Position numbers and translations under genes: made by a program
Notes under the pieces: model-generated
Seen by the model: the letters and a program-made list of their open reading frames with translations, nothing else
Told to the model about the DNA's origin: nothing
Database searches by the model: none
Source of the DNA: Candidatus Marisimplicoccus framensis
Lineage (GTDB): Bacteria > Bacteroidota > Bacteroidia > Flavobacteriales > Flavobacteriaceae
Direction of reading: 5' to 3'
DNA length: 64,000 nt
Assembly (NCBI GenBank): GCA_905182065.1
Contig: CAJIZN010000001.1
Location: 1,046,403-1,110,402, forward strand
In this document: positions 39,465-51,048 of the stretch, one piece after another
How the letters are laid out: each line of letters starts with the position of its first letter
Numbering within the stretch: position 1 is the stretch's first letter

Positions 39465-41873
39465 CTATTTATCTCTAATAACAGCACCAAGGTCTGTTTT
39501 GTATTTATCTGACAACTTTAACATGATTTTATCTATGAGCTTATCAGTTAGGGTTTTTTTAGAATCATTGAAAATAAAGCTCACAGCAAAAGATTTCTTA
39601 TCATCTCCTATATTTTTTCCTTTAAATTCATCAAAGAGATTAACATCTTTCAATATTTTATTTTCTAATTTGAATGCTAGCTCCTTTATGGCTTCAAAAG
39701 TAATATTATCATCTAAGATCATAGACAAGTCTCTTCTAGAAGAAGGAAACTTTGATGATTCTTGAAATTTAACATTTAAAGATTTAAATTTTATGACATC
39801 AAGATCCAGATTTAATAGATGAACTTTATCATCTATTGAAAATCCTTTAGTATAATTTGAGTTTAATTCACCTATGAACCCAATATTATTTTTATTGTTA
39901 AATATGGTAAGTTTATATTCAAATAATTCATCATTAGTCACTTCATATTTAATATTTAAAATATTTAATTGATTTAATAAATTCTCAGCAACTCCTTTTA
40001 AATAATAGAAATTACTTTTAGAAAATTCAGAAATCCAGTTTTCATTAAATATTTTTCCAGTAACTGTTACATTTAATCTTTTGTTCTCAATATAATTATT
40101 ATCATTTATTGAATAAGTATTTCCAATTTCAAATATCTTCAGATTTTTATTTTGTCTATTAATATTGTGTTTAATAGTTTCTAAGGTATTTGGTATTAGA
40201 GAAACTCTTAGATTCGACAGCTCAGTTCCTTGAGGATTTAAAAGGTTTACAGCTTTATCATTAAATTTTTCGTTAATACTGGGAGAACATATAGAATTAT
40301 TAATAATCTCATTAAATCCAATTCCGACAAGATTATCACTTATAAAAGATTCGGTTTTATTAATCTTATTTTTACCTATTTCAGGGATTGACATAGAAAT
40401 TTTTGATTCTACATGAATATTATTAAAGCCATATACACGTAAAATTTCTTCAATAACATCAATTTCTCTATATACGTCATGTCTGTAATTTGGTGCTACT
40501 ATATTCAATCCATCCTCAGTGTTTCCTTTAATTTCAAAGTCTAGTGAACTAAGAATTTTAGTTATAGTTTCTTTATCTAACTTTTGACCAGTAATACTAT
40601 CTATTCTATTATACCTTAGATGAATATCCTTCTTATCTAACTTTAAATTGTCTTCAATTAAAATTTCTGATATATTGGCTTCTGCATTTATTTGTTTTAT
40701 TAAAATTGACGCTCTTTTTAATGCATATAATACTTTATCTGGATCTACACCCCTTTCATATCTATATGAAGCATCTGTGAATAGTTGATGTCTTTTAGAT
40801 GATTTTCTTATGGGTATAGAATTAAAAATGGCAGATTCTAAAAATAAGTTAGTTGTTGAGTTTGAAACACCAGATTCATGACCACCATATATTCCAGCTA
40901 AACAAAGGGGGGTGTTATTTGAGCAAATCATTAAATCATCACTATCTAAATTAATAATGTTTTCATCAAGAGTTTTAAACTTAGTATTTGACTTTAATGA
41001 TTTTACATTTATATTTTCAATTTTATCTAAATCAAAAGCATGAAGAGGTTGTCCTATTTCATGCATTACAAAATTTGTAATGTCTACAATATTATTAATA
41101 GGTTTTAATCCAATTGATTTTAATTTATTTTGTAATTCTTTAGATGAAGGACCGACTTTAATATTTTTTATTATTAGACCTGAATAATATGGACATTTAT
41201 CAGTGTCTTGGACACTAATTTTGAACTCTTCATCAATTTTTACTGATTCAAAATTATTAATACTTGGAAGAGTAATCTTACTTTTTAAAGATTTGAAATC
41301 ATAATATGCTTTTAAATCTCTAGCTACTCCATAATGTGACATTGCATCAGACCTATTAGGTGTAAGACCAATTTCAATAATATTGTCATTTTCTACTTTA
41401 AACACTTCGTTTATGGGTCTTCCTGGTTTAATATTGCTATCGAGAATCATTATACCATCGTGAGATTCACCTAAACCAATTTCATCCTCAGCACAAACCA
41501 TTCCATTACTAACAACCCCTCTTATTTTTGATTTTTTAATTTTTATCTCAATCCCATCATTAGTATAAATTTTTGATCCAACTTTTGCTACAGGTACAAT
41601 TTGTCCTTCTTTTATATTTGGAGCACCACAAACAATTTCAGAGATTTCGTTATTACCTAGATCAATAGATGTTACTTTTAATCTATCTGCATTAGGATGT
41701 TTTTCACATTTTAAAACTTTTCCTGCTACTACACCATTTAGCCCTCCTTTAACTGATTCAAATGGTAAAAGCTTTTCAACTTCTAAGCCAAGATTAGTTA
41801 ATATGTCAGATATTTCTTCAGGCTTAGAGTTTGTTTGAAGATATTCTTTAAGCCAATTGATTGATATTTTCAC
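39465..41873 (-). CDS. pheT: Phenylalanyl-tRNA synthetase beta subunit (GTG start)
   Basis: MKISINWLKEYLQTN, EKHPNADRLKVTSIDLG, GLTPNRSDAMSHYGVARDLKA, FTDASYRYERGVDPD. Confidence 0.96.
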   Translation of the reverse strand: MKISINWLKEYLQTNSKPEEISDILTNLGLEVEKLLPFESVKGGLNGVVAGKVLKCEKHPNADRLKVTSIDLGNNEISEIVCGAPNIKEGQIVPVAKVGSKIYTNDGIEIKIKKSKIRGVVSNGMVCAEDEIGLGESHDGIMILDSNIKPGRPINEVFKVENDNIIEIGLTPNRSDAMSHYGVARDLKAYYDFKSLKSKITLPSINNFESVKIDEEFKISVQDTDKCPYYSGLIIKNIKVGPSSKELQNKLKSIGLKPINNIVDITNFVMHEIGQPLHAFDLDKIENINVKSLKSNTKFKTLDENIINLDSDDLMICSNNTPLCLAGIYGGHESGVSNSTTNLFLESAIFNSIPIRKSSKRHQLFTDASYRYERGVDPDKVLYALKRASILIKQINAEANISEILIEDNLKLDKKDIHLRYNRIDSITGQKLDKETITKILSSLDFEIKGNTEDGLNIVAPNYRHDVYREIDVIEEILRVYGFNNIHVESKISMSIPEIGKNKINKTESFISDNLVGIGFNEIINNSICSPSINEKFNDKAVNLLNPQGTELSNLRVSLIPNTLETIKHNINRQNKNLKIFEIGNTYSINDNNYIENKRLNVTVTGKIFNENWISEFSKSNFYYLKGVAENLLNQLNILNIKYEVTNDELFEYKLTIFNNKNNIGFIGELNSNYTKGFSIDDKVHLLNLDLDVIKFKSLNVKFQESSKFPSSRRDLSMILDDNITFEAIKELAFKLENKILKDVNLFDEFKGKNIGDDKKSFAVSFIFNDSKKTLTDKLIDKIMLKLSDKYKTDLGAVIRDK

Positions 41874-41902
41874 AGGATTTATTTAATAGCAAATATAATT
41901 AA

Positions 41903-44008
41903 TCAGCTAATATATCGCCATAAATTTTTTGAATTTGAAGAAGTTGAAATTTCATGCCTAATAGGATAATTCTCTTTTTTTATCAGTCTTGGATCACTCT
42001 CTAATAATTCATATGCAGATTTCCGTGCATTATTTAATATCTCAGAATCATATATTATATCAGCTAATTTAAATTTAAGAACTCCACTTTGTCTTGTTCC
42101 CATCATGTCTCCAGGTCCTCTTAATTTTAAGTCTACCTCTGCTAATTTAAATCCATCACTAACATTAACCATAGTGTCTACTCTTATTTTTGATTCCTCC
42201 GAAAGTTTGTCCTTTGTCATCAATACACAATAACTTTCTTCATTTCCTCTTCCAACCCTTCCTCTTAACTGATGCAATTGAGAAAGTCCAAACCTTTCAG
42301 CACTTTCAATAACCATAACTGATGCATTAGGCACATTAACACCAACCTCAATAACTGTTGTAGAAACTAGAATTTGAGTTTCTTTATTGATAAACCTATT
42401 CATTTCAAAGTCTTTATCCTTTGATTTCATTTTACCGTGAACTATACTAACCTGGAAATCTGGTCTTGGAAACTCTCTTACAATACTTTCATAACCATCC
42501 ATAAGATCTTTATAATCAAGCTTTTCAGACTCGTTAATTAATGGGTAGACTAAATAGACTTGTCTTCCTCTAGTTATTTGATCTCTTAGAAACTTAAATA
42601 CACTTAATCTATTTTTATCATATTTATGTACTGTTTTTGTTGTAATCCTACCTGGTGGTAATTCCTTTATTGAAGATATATCCAAATCACCATATAAGCT
42701 CATAGCTAATGTTCTTGGAATTGGAGTTGCTGTCATTACTAGAACGTGTGGAGCTGGTGTATTCTTTTTCCAAAGTTTAGCTCTTTGAGCAACTCCAAAT
42801 CTATGTTGTTCATCTACAATACTAAGACCTAAATTTTTAAATTGAACTATGTCTTCAAGAATTGCATGTGTTCCAACTAAAATTTTGGTTTTACCAGACA
42901 ATAAATCTCTATGTATTAATTTTCTGTCTTTTGCTTTAACTGAACCAGTTAGTAAATCGATTTTCACGTCTAATTCAGAAAGGAGTTCCATAATTGACTT
43001 GAAGTGTTGATTTGCCAGTATTTCAGTTGGAGCAAGTATACAAGATTGAAAACCGTTATCAATAGCAATTAACATAACCATTAATGAAACTATAGTTTTT
43101 CCAGAACCTACATCCCCCTGTAACAATCTATTCATTTGTTTCCCATCTCTAAAATCATTTCTTATTTCTTTTATTACCTTTTTTTGATCTCCAGTTAGTT
43201 CAAATGGTAAATTATTTTTATAAAATTCATTAAGATGATCTCCTACCTTTTCAAATTTAAATCCATTTAATTTTTGAATTCTTTCATTCTTTGAAAGCTG
43301 AAAACCAAGTTGATTAAAAAATAATTCTTCAAATTTTAGTCTTTTAGTAGATCCAGAAAGTAATTCTTGAGACTCAGGTAAGTGAATATTAACGATAGCT
43401 TTATATCTATCAATAAGATTATATTTATTTAAAATATTATAAGATAAATTTTCTTTGATTTGATTTTGAAGAGAGTTTAAAAGATTATAAATTATTTTAA
43501 CAAAATACTTTTGAGTAACACCCTCGTTAACAAGTTTCTCAGTAGATGAGTATATACCATGAAGTCTTCTAGGTATATTCCTGTTAAAACTATCTTTAGT
43601 TTTAATTTCTGGATGAGCTATTGAAGGATTATTGCCAAACCAGCTAAGTTTACCATAAATTACATATTCTTCATTAGTTTTTATAGATTCCTCAACCCAG
43701 TTAAATCCTCGATACCAAATTAGGTCAACTTTTCCTGTATCATCATAAAACTCACAATTCAATCTATTTCTAAACCTAACTTTAGTTCTTTTAACAGATT
43801 TTATTTTACCAACTATTTGAACTTCTGATTGATTTTTAGGAAGTTCATTTATTTTAAAAAATCTAGACCTGTCAATATATCTGTACGGATAAAAATCAAT
43901 AAGATCTTTTACTGTTTTAAGATTTAATTCTTCACTAAGTAATTTTGATCTCGCAGGACCTATACCTTTAATAAATTCAATTGATTGATTTAAAATATCA
44001 TTATTCAC
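41903..44008 (-). CDS. recG: ATP-dependent DNA helicase RecG
   Basis: RLLQGDVGSGKTIVSLMVMLIA, VDEQHRFGVAQRAKLW, MTATPIPRTLAMSLYGDLD, QLRGRVGRGNEESYC. Confidence 0.97.
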   Translation of the reverse strand: MNNDILNQSIEFIKGIGPARSKLLSEELNLKTVKDLIDFYPYRYIDRSRFFKINELPKNQSEVQIVGKIKSVKRTKVRFRNRLNCEFYDDTGKVDLIWYRGFNWVEESIKTNEEYVIYGKLSWFGNNPSIAHPEIKTKDSFNRNIPRRLHGIYSSTEKLVNEGVTQKYFVKIIYNLLNSLQNQIKENLSYNILNKYNLIDRYKAIVNIHLPESQELLSGSTKRLKFEELFFNQLGFQLSKNERIQKLNGFKFEKVGDHLNEFYKNNLPFELTGDQKKVIKEIRNDFRDGKQMNRLLQGDVGSGKTIVSLMVMLIAIDNGFQSCILAPTEILANQHFKSIMELLSELDVKIDLLTGSVKAKDRKLIHRDLLSGKTKILVGTHAILEDIVQFKNLGLSIVDEQHRFGVAQRAKLWKKNTPAPHVLVMTATPIPRTLAMSLYGDLDISSIKELPPGRITTKTVHKYDKNRLSVFKFLRDQITRGRQVYLVYPLINESEKLDYKDLMDGYESIVREFPRPDFQVSIVHGKMKSKDKDFEMNRFINKETQILVSTTVIEVGVNVPNASVMVIESAERFGLSQLHQLRGRVGRGNEESYCVLMTKDKLSEESKIRVDTMVNVSDGFKLAEVDLKLRGPGDMMGTRQSGVLKFKLADIIYDSEILNNARKSAYELLESDPRLIKKENYPIRHEISTSSNSKNLWRYIS

Positions 44009-45248
44009 TATCTAAAAAATCTAATGCTAAATTAGTCATAACCTTAACACCAAGGAGCATTGAGCTGTCATCAATAAAAAAATCTGGAGTGTGATGAGGA
44101 GGTGCTTTTCGGGTTTCATTGGTATTATATCCACCTAACTCAAATATAAATCCTGGAATTTCATTTAAATAATACGCATAGTCTTCTGCTAATGTTTTAG
44201 CCTTATTTAATATGACATTATTATTTCCAGCAGTATTTTTTAGAGATGGAAGCATTTTTTCCATTAATTCAGGATTATTATATGTAATGTCTGCTCCATC
44301 AACTATTTCAATAATTGCATTTCCTCCATAAGATTCGGCAATTCCTTCTGCAAGTTCTTTCATTCTTTTTTTAATATGATCTCTCATATCATAATCTAGT
44401 GATCTAATAGTTCCAACAAGATTAACCTCATTAGGTATAATGTTAAACCTATTTCCACCTTCAATTATACCAAATGAAATTACTGCTGGCTCATTTGTTA
44501 AGTTTGATTCTCTAGATATAATAGTTTGAAAAGAATTTATTATTTGGGATGTTATTACAATTGGGTCAACTCCTAGCCATGGAGTACCGCCATGAGATTG
44601 ACTTCCTATAACCTTAACGGTAAACCTTGAAGAGGAGGCAAAGAAACCTCTAGGTTTATAATAAACTTTGTTCATAGGTAACATTGAGCTAATGTGAAGT
44701 CCAAAAATTGCATCTACATCAGGATTCTTTAAAACACCTTCTTTTATCATCATTCTAGCACCTCCTTCTTCTCCTGGAGGAGGACCTTCTTCTGCACCTT
44801 GAAAAATAAATTTCACAGTCCCATTAAAATTTCTATTTTTTGATAGTATTTCTGCTGTTGCCATAAGGATTGACATGTGACTATCATGACCACATGCATG
44901 CATCACTCCATCATTTACAGATTGAAAGGGTAAGTTGTTGTTTTCTGTTATTGGAAGTGCATCCATATCAGCTCTTAAAGCAACTACTTTTCCTTTATTT
45001 TTTCCTTCAAGAATACCAACCACACCATTTACACCAACATTTCTTGTCACTGAAATACCTAGAGACTCAAGGTGTTTAGCTATAACTTCAGAAGTTTTAA
45101 ATTCTCTATTTGAAACTTCAGGATATTTATGAAATTCATGCCTCCATGAAATTAATTTTTCCTCAATATCAGTGATTTGAGTCTCTATTGTTTGGGAATA
45201 TGAAAATTGAGTAATTAGTATAAAAAAAATAAATGATAAATTCTTCAT
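44001..45248 (-). CDS. M20 family amidohydrolase (secreted)
   Basis: Signal peptide; WRHEFHKYPEVSNREFKTS, ALRADMDALPI, MHACGHDSHMSILMATAEIL, FIFQGAEEGPPPGEEGGARMM. Confidence 0.92.
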   Translation of the reverse strand: MKNLSFIFFILITQFSYSQTIETQITDIEEKLISWRHEFHKYPEVSNREFKTSEVIAKHLESLGISVTRNVGVNGVVGILEGKNKGKVVALRADMDALPITENNNLPFQSVNDGVMHACGHDSHMSILMATAEILSKNRNFNGTVKFIFQGAEEGPPPGEEGGARMMIKEGVLKNPDVDAIFGLHISSMLPMNKVYYKPRGFFASSSRFTVKVIGSQSHGGTPWLGVDPIVITSQIINSFQTIISRESNLTNEPAVISFGIIEGGNRFNIIPNEVNLVGTIRSLDYDMRDHIKKRMKELAEGIAESYGGNAIIEIVDGADITYNNPELMEKMLPSLKNTAGNNNVILNKAKTLAEDYAYYLNEIPGFIFELGGYNTNETRKAPPHHTPDFFIDDSSMLLGVKVMTNLALDFLDSE

Positions 45249-45312
45249 AAGTATTGATTTAATTAATGATTTATCAGCAATTAAAATTCATTAATTACTT
45301 AAATTTATAACA

Positions 45313-47554
45313 ATGTTAGAAGATAACAAATCTTATCTAAAAGATCTTAACGAAGCTCAACTAAATGCAGTGATTAAAACTGATGGACCCTCAATGGTTA
45401 TTGCGGGTGCTGGATCAGGAAAAACTAGAGTTCTAACCTATAAAATTGTTCATCTTGTAAACAATGGTGTTGACCCATTTGAAATTTTAGCTTTGACATT
45501 TACTAATAAAGCTGCAAGAGAGATGAAGCTCAGAATATCATCTATGATTGGCGAGAGTGAATCAAAGAATATATGGATGGGAACATTTCACTCTGTTTTT
45601 GCTAAAATTTTAAGATTTGAAGCTCATAAAATAGGTTTTACATCAGACTTTACAATTTATGATGTTCAAGACTCAGAAAGACTTATATCTTCAATTATTA
45701 AAGAAAAAAACTTAGATAAAGACGTTTACAGAACTAAATCAATTAGGAACAGAATATCATCATTAAAAAATAATTTTATAACTGTAACTGGATATTTTTC
45801 AAACAGTGAATTGGTTGACTCAGATAATATTTCAAGAAAACCTGAAACCGGGAATATTTACAAAGAATATAACGAGAGATTAGTTAAATCTAATTCTATG
45901 GATTTTGATGATTTATTAATGAAAACTAATGAATTGTTAAACAATCATCCAGAAGTATTAGCAAAATATCAAGAAAAGTTCAAGTATATTCTTGTAGATG
46001 AATATCAAGACACCAACAATTCTCAGTACCTAATTGTAAAGTCATTATCAGATAAATATCAAAATATTTGTGTTGTTGGTGATGATGCTCAAAGTATCTA
46101 TTCATTTAGAGGTGCTAATATCAATAATATCATAAATTTTAGAAATGATTATGATAGTGTTGAAATATTTAGACTTGAACAAAACTATAGATCAACAAAA
46201 AATATTGTTAATGCTGCAAATTCAGTAATTGATCACAATAAAAATAAAATTGACAAAGAAGTTTGGACTGATAACGATTTTGGAGATAGACTTGAAATTT
46301 CATCAAATCAGTCAGATATTGGAGAGGCTAGGGGACTATGTCAAAAAATCACATCTCTTAACAATACAAGCTTTTCAGATATTGCTATTCTTTACAGAAC
46401 CAATGCTCAATCAAGACCAATTGAAGATTCCTTAAGGTTAAACAAAATACCTTATCAAATTTTTGGAGGCGTATCATTTTATAATAGAAAAGAAATTAAA
46501 GATGTTTTAGCTTATTTAAGAGTTATCATTAATAGTAGTGATGAAGAAAGCTTAAAAAGAGTAATAAACTATCCTGCAAGAGGAATAGGTCAAGTAACAA
46601 TTAATAAAATAATTTTAGCTGCTCAAAAATATAAATTAACATTATATGAGACTATTAAAAAACATAAAGAACTGTCGATTGACTTTTCAAGTTCTGTTTC
46701 AATAAAACTTCAAAATTTTATTGATCTTATAGATGTTTTAAAAATAGAAAATCAAAAATTAAATGCTTTTGACTTAACTAAAGAGGTTATTGATAAGGTA
46801 AGAATCATAGATGACTTAAAAAAGGATGAATCACCTGAGGGTATTTCAAGAATTGAGAATGTTCAAGAATTATTAAATGGTATTAGAGATTTTATAGAAG
46901 ATCAAAAAGAGCTTGTTGAATCAAATGATAACTTATCTGAATTTTTATCTACTGTTTCTTTATCAACTGATTTTGATAATAATAATCCTGATGAAGATAA
47001 AGTGTCGTTAATGACACTTCATCTTTCTAAAGGGCTAGAATTTAAGCATGTGTTTATTGTTGGTTTAGAAGAGGATTTATTTCCATCTGCACTTAGCTAT
47101 AATACAAGATCGGAACTAGAAGAAGAAAGGAGATTATTCTATGTTGGTATTACTAGAGCTAAGGAAAATCTTTATTTGTCCTACGCTAATTCAAGATATA
47201 GATGGGGTAAGTTAATTTACTGTGAGGAAAGCAGGTTTTTAAATGAAATTGATAAAGAATTTGTTAAAGTTATTAAGCCTAACAATTTCAAGCCGTCAAT
47301 TTCAGATTATCCTAAAAAAAATATTATATATAATTCTAATTCGAATTTAAAAAGAATTTCAAAAAACACCTCTATAAATACAAATATCAAAATTAATGTA
47401 TCAATTGGAGATAATGTTACTCATGAAAAGTTTGGTTTGGGTCAATGTCATTAACATTGAAGGAAACGGAAATGACACAAAAGCTACTGTTAAGTTTAAG
47501 AAATTTGGTGAAAAGAACTTACTCCTTAGATTTGCAAAACTAAATAAAGTATAA
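45313..47554 (+). CDS. pcrA: UvrD/PcrA-type DNA helicase with 1-nt frameshift near 47446
   Basis: MVIAGAGSGKTRVLTYKI, LVDEYQDTNNSQY, GDDAQSIYSFRGA, LMTLHLSKGLEFKHVFI. Tail ...THEKFGLGQ | VINIEGNGNDTKATVKFKKFGEKNLLLRFAKLNKV*; 747 codons after removing one T. Confidence 0.94.
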
Positions 47555-47559
47555 AAAAA

Positions 47560-47589
47560 AACGTAACCGAAAAAAGATCCGGTTACGTT
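47560..47589. terminator. Bidirectional hairpin between convergent pcrA and ompA-like genes
   Basis: AACGTAACCG ... CGGTTACGTT perfect 10-bp stem, A-rich on one side and T-rich on the other. Confidence 0.8.
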
Positions 47590-47614
47590 ATATTTTAACT
47601 AATCAATAATTTAT

Positions 47615-48538
47615 TTAGTCAGGTTTGTTTTCTGAGTTAATAGTATTGCTAGGTCCTGTTGCAGGAACATTCATAGACATCCCTTCTTCAATCAAATTAG
47701 CAAACTGGTCTAACTTAGGAAGTACTATAATTCTAGTTCTTCTATTTCTTGCTCTAGTTACACTTGAGTCATTATCAGCAATTGGCATGTGGAAACTTCT
47801 TCCTGAAGCAACTAGTTTAGTTGGATCAACTCCATACTCATTCTCAAGAATTCTTACTACAGATGTAGCTCTTTTAACAGATAAATCCCAATTGTCAACA
47901 ATACCAGGAATAGTTTCAGAAGCTTTTTCTTGATCTATACGTAAATTGTCAGTATGACCCTCTACCATAAACTCAAGATCTGGCTTATCACTAATAACTT
48001 TAGCAATTTTTTCTAAAACATTTCTTGCTCTAGTTGTAACTGTAAAGCTACCACTATTAAATAGTAACTTGTCTGAAATAGATACGTATACAACACCTTT
48101 TTCTACGTTAATTTCAATGTCATCATCACTAAGTGTTCCTAATGAACTTTTGAAACTTTGAACAAGTGCTAAAGTTACAGAATCTCTTCTGGTAACTGCA
48201 TCTTGCATTCTAGTGATGACAAGGTCTTTTTCTTTAATGCTTTCAAGAGATCTCTCAAGGTTATCAGCACCCTTTTGTGTTAGGGTAGTTAGATTACCAA
48301 TGTTATTAATCAAATCTTGATTATTAGCTCTTAAAAACTTATTTTGTTCAGATAATGCATTCAACCTTTCTGATGATGCAGAAAGCTGAGTTTCTGTTGC
48401 ACCAAGTTTAGAAGTTGCGCTATCTAAAAGTTCTTTTGTATTTTGTTGAAGACTTTCTAAGTCAGAGTATCTCTTTTGAGAGACACATGATGACAAAAGT
48501 AAACCTACAACACCTATAATTATTATATTCTTTTTCAT
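47615..48538 (-). CDS. OmpA-family lipoprotein
   Basis: Lipobox GLLLSSCVSQ; LLFNSGSFTVTTRARNVLEKIAKVI, FMVEGHTDN, RNRRTRIIVLP. Confidence 0.92.
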   Translation of the reverse strand: MKKNIIIIGVVGLLLSSCVSQKRYSDLESLQQNTKELLDSATSKLGATETQLSASSERLNALSEQNKFLRANNQDLINNIGNLTTLTQKGADNLERSLESIKEKDLVITRMQDAVTRRDSVTLALVQSFKSSLGTLSDDDIEINVEKGVVYVSISDKLLFNSGSFTVTTRARNVLEKIAKVISDKPDLEFMVEGHTDNLRIDQEKASETIPGIVDNWDLSVKRATSVVRILENEYGVDPTKLVASGRSFHMPIADNDSSVTRARNRRTRIIVLPKLDQFANLIEEGMSMNVPATGPSNTINSENKPD

Positions 48539-48602
48539 TTCAAAAATGTTGGTTATTAATTAGTCAGCTACAAACTTAATATTTTTATAGTAAATTACTG
48601 TA

Positions 48603-49586
48603 TTACAATTGAAAGAATTTTTTCTTACCTAAAATAAAATAGTTAAACACTATACTATTGATTTTAAAATAATTAGGTTGATTAATTGAGTTATTTCTAT
48701 CTCTCAAAATTGATTTGAGTGAATAAAAATATCCAATATGAGCTTTGTAGACTGATATGAAATTAGAAAACTCACCTTGAAATAAAAATTTATAAGAGGC
48801 TATTATGTCTAGTATTAATCTAATAAAAAGAGTACTTAAAAGACTTTTTAAAGGAAGGTTCTTAGTCAACATAATCAAAGAATTTCTATAGTTAAGATAT
48901 GTTTTTCTTGAGTTCTTCTTAATTGTTGCAGCTCCTACATGAAATACTTTAGATGAGGTTACAGAATAAGAATTATAACCTTGATTAAATGCTCTCCAGC
49001 ATAAATCAATTTCTTCCATATGAGCAAAGAAACTCTTATCAAAACCTCCAATTTTGTAAAAAATCTTTTTGGAAATAAAAAAACATGCTCCAGAAGCCCA
49101 AAATACTTTAGAATCATTGTACTGACCGATATCTTTTTCTAGAGTATTAAAAATCCTACCCCTACAAAATGGATATCCATATTTGTCAATAAATCCTCCT
49201 GAAGCTCCAGCATATTCAAAATATTCAGTATTATTAACATCAAGGATGGTGGGTTGAATAATTGATTCAGGGTGTTTTTTAATTTTCTTTCTTATAGGAT
49301 CTAACCAATTTTCAGTAACAAGAATATCATTATTAATTATACACACATATTCTTCTTCTACCTCTTTTAGTCCTATATTATATCCCTCGGCAAACCCATA
49401 GTTTTTATCTAGTGATATAACCTTTACTTCTGTATAATTATTCCTTACATACAAAACAGACTCATCAGATGAATTATTATCAATTATATAAATAGTAGAA
49501 TTATCAGAGTTTAATATAATCTCATTAAGATATTTTCTTAAAAGATCTAAACCATTCCAGTTAAGAATAACAATTCCAATTTTCAT
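48603..49586 (-). CDS. Family 2 glycosyltransferase
   Basis: IVILNWNGLDLLRKYLNEI, NYGFAEGYNIGLKEV, CIINNDI, FFAHMEEIDLCWRAFNQGY. Confidence 0.92.
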   Translation of the reverse strand: MKIGIVILNWNGLDLLRKYLNEIILNSDNSTIYIIDNNSSDESVLYVRNNYTEVKVISLDKNYGFAEGYNIGLKEVEEEYVCIINNDILVTENWLDPIRKKIKKHPESIIQPTILDVNNTEYFEYAGASGGFIDKYGYPFCRGRIFNTLEKDIGQYNDSKVFWASGACFFISKKIFYKIGGFDKSFFAHMEEIDLCWRAFNQGYNSYSVTSSKVFHVGAATIKKNSRKTYLNYRNSLIMLTKNLPLKSLLSTLFIRLILDIIASYKFLFQGEFSNFISVYKAHIGYFYSLKSILRDRNNSINQPNYFKINSIVFNYFILGKKKFFQL

Positions 49587-50026
49587 TTTGAATAATTAGT
49601 TAAATCTTTTTCTTGTTTATAATCATTAGTTTTTTCATTGAATTTGAAGTAATAATTTTCAAGTCCATTTGTTAATACAATCCACTTGCTCTTCAATTCT
49701 ATATTATACCTCATCACTTGATCAAAATGATTATTATTAATTTTAATTTCTGATGATTTACATTCAACTAATATCTCAACTTCACCAATAGAGTTATAAA
49801 CGACAATATCATATCTTTTTTGAACCTTGTTGATATAAAACACTTTTTCACAGTTTATGTGAGATGCTTGATAATCTCTTGAAATAATATATTTTATGAA
49901 ATTTTGTCTAACCCATTCCTCAGGTGTTAAGATAATCCACTTCTTTCTTATTTCATCAAAAATGACATTATTCTTGTTTTCTTTTTTAATTTTAAACTCG
50001 AATAAAGGAAGATTTAGTTTTTTCAT
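49583..50026 (-). CDS. Stand-alone HsdR-N-like domain protein (PD-(D/E)xK-like)
   Basis: RYDIVVYNSIGEVEILVECKSSEIKI gives D...ExK pattern; length only 147 aa. Confidence 0.75.
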   Translation of the reverse strand: MKKLNLPLFEFKIKKENKNNVIFDEIRKKWIILTPEEWVRQNFIKYIISRDYQASHINCEKVFYINKVQKRYDIVVYNSIGEVEILVECKSSEIKINNNHFDQVMRYNIELKSKWIVLTNGLENYYFKFNEKTNDYKQEKDLTNYSK

Positions 50027-50037
50027 CTAAATAAATA

Positions 50038-51048
50038 ATGACAGAATATAATAAATTAATTAATGATGTAAACAATGGTAAATTTTCACCTATATATTTA
50101 ATTCATGGTGAAGAGAATTATTTCATTAATAATATTATAGAAAACATTACTAGAAATGTCATTAACGAAACATCAGCTGATTTTGATTTAAAAAAAATAT
50201 ATGGAAAAAAATCAGATGAAAGTCAAGAAAATGATATAATAGATTTTGTAAAAAGATTTCCTTTGAGTGGTGATTATAATTTACTTATAGCTAAAGATTC
50301 TAAAAATATTTCTACAGATTTTAAAAATATAATCTCATATATAGAAAATAATAACCCTAAAACAATTTTAGTTTTATCATTTACTAATAATGTTGATAAA
50401 AGAAAAAAAATATATAAATCATCCCTAAAAAATGGCGTTGTCTTTGAATCAAAAAAAATATACGATAATCAAGTATATAACTGGATTCAGGAACAGTGTA
50501 AATCTAAATCATTAAATCTTCATCCAAATTCTATAAAAATAATAGAAGATTTCACTGGAAATGATCTTTCTCAAATAGATAATGAATTAGAAAAGCTAAA
50601 ACTAAACTCAAATAAAGATGAGATAATAAGACCTGAGGAAGTTGAAAGTATAATTGGTTTTAGTAAAGATTATAACTTCTTTGAGCTAACAAAGGTAATT
50701 GGGAAAAACAATTATAAAAAATCACTAGAATTAGTCTCCTACATGTCAAAAAATACTAAAAAATATCCATTACCCTTAATTATTGGAACAGTCTATACAT
50801 TCTTTAATAAGTTATTTATCTATCATTCTATCGAAAATAAAAATGAAGCCTCTAAAGTTTTAGGTATAAATCCATATTTTATAAATGAGTACAGAGAGGC
50901 TTCAGTCGTTTTTTCGATGAAACGTATATCAAAAATTTTTGGATATCTACTTGAGGCAGATAAAAGAACTAAAGGAATAGAGTTTGATAATAATGATCAA
51001 ATAGGAATTCTAAATGATTTAGTCTATAAAATATTTAAATCAAATTAA
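50038..51048 (+). CDS. holA: DNA polymerase III subunit delta
   Basis: [59 protein letters not shown]. Confidence 0.88.
   Translation: MTEYNKLINDVNNGKFSPIYLIHGEENYFINNIIENITRNVINETSADFDLKKIYGKKSDESQENDIIDFVKRFPLSGDYNLLIAKDSKNISTDFKNIISYIENNNPKTILVLSFTNNVDKRKKIYKSSLKNGVVFESKKIYDNQVYNWIQEQCKSKSLNLHPNSIKIIEDFTGNDLSQIDNELEKLKLNSNKDEIIRPEEVESIIGFSKDYNFFELTKVIGKNNYKKSLELVSYMSKNTKKYPLPLIIGTVYTFFNKLFIYHSIENKNEASKVLGINPYFINEYREASVVFSMKRISKIFGYLLEADKRTKGIEFDNNDQIGILNDLVYKIFKSN

Noticed and set aside
44870-45132. Two overlapping plus-strand ORFs with His-rich sequence
   Set aside because: Lie entirely antisense to the M20 amidohydrolase (metal-binding region), so composition artefact.
49583-50026. Restriction-modification system
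   Set aside because: Only an HsdR-N-like domain is present; no HsdM, HsdS or helicase domain nearby.
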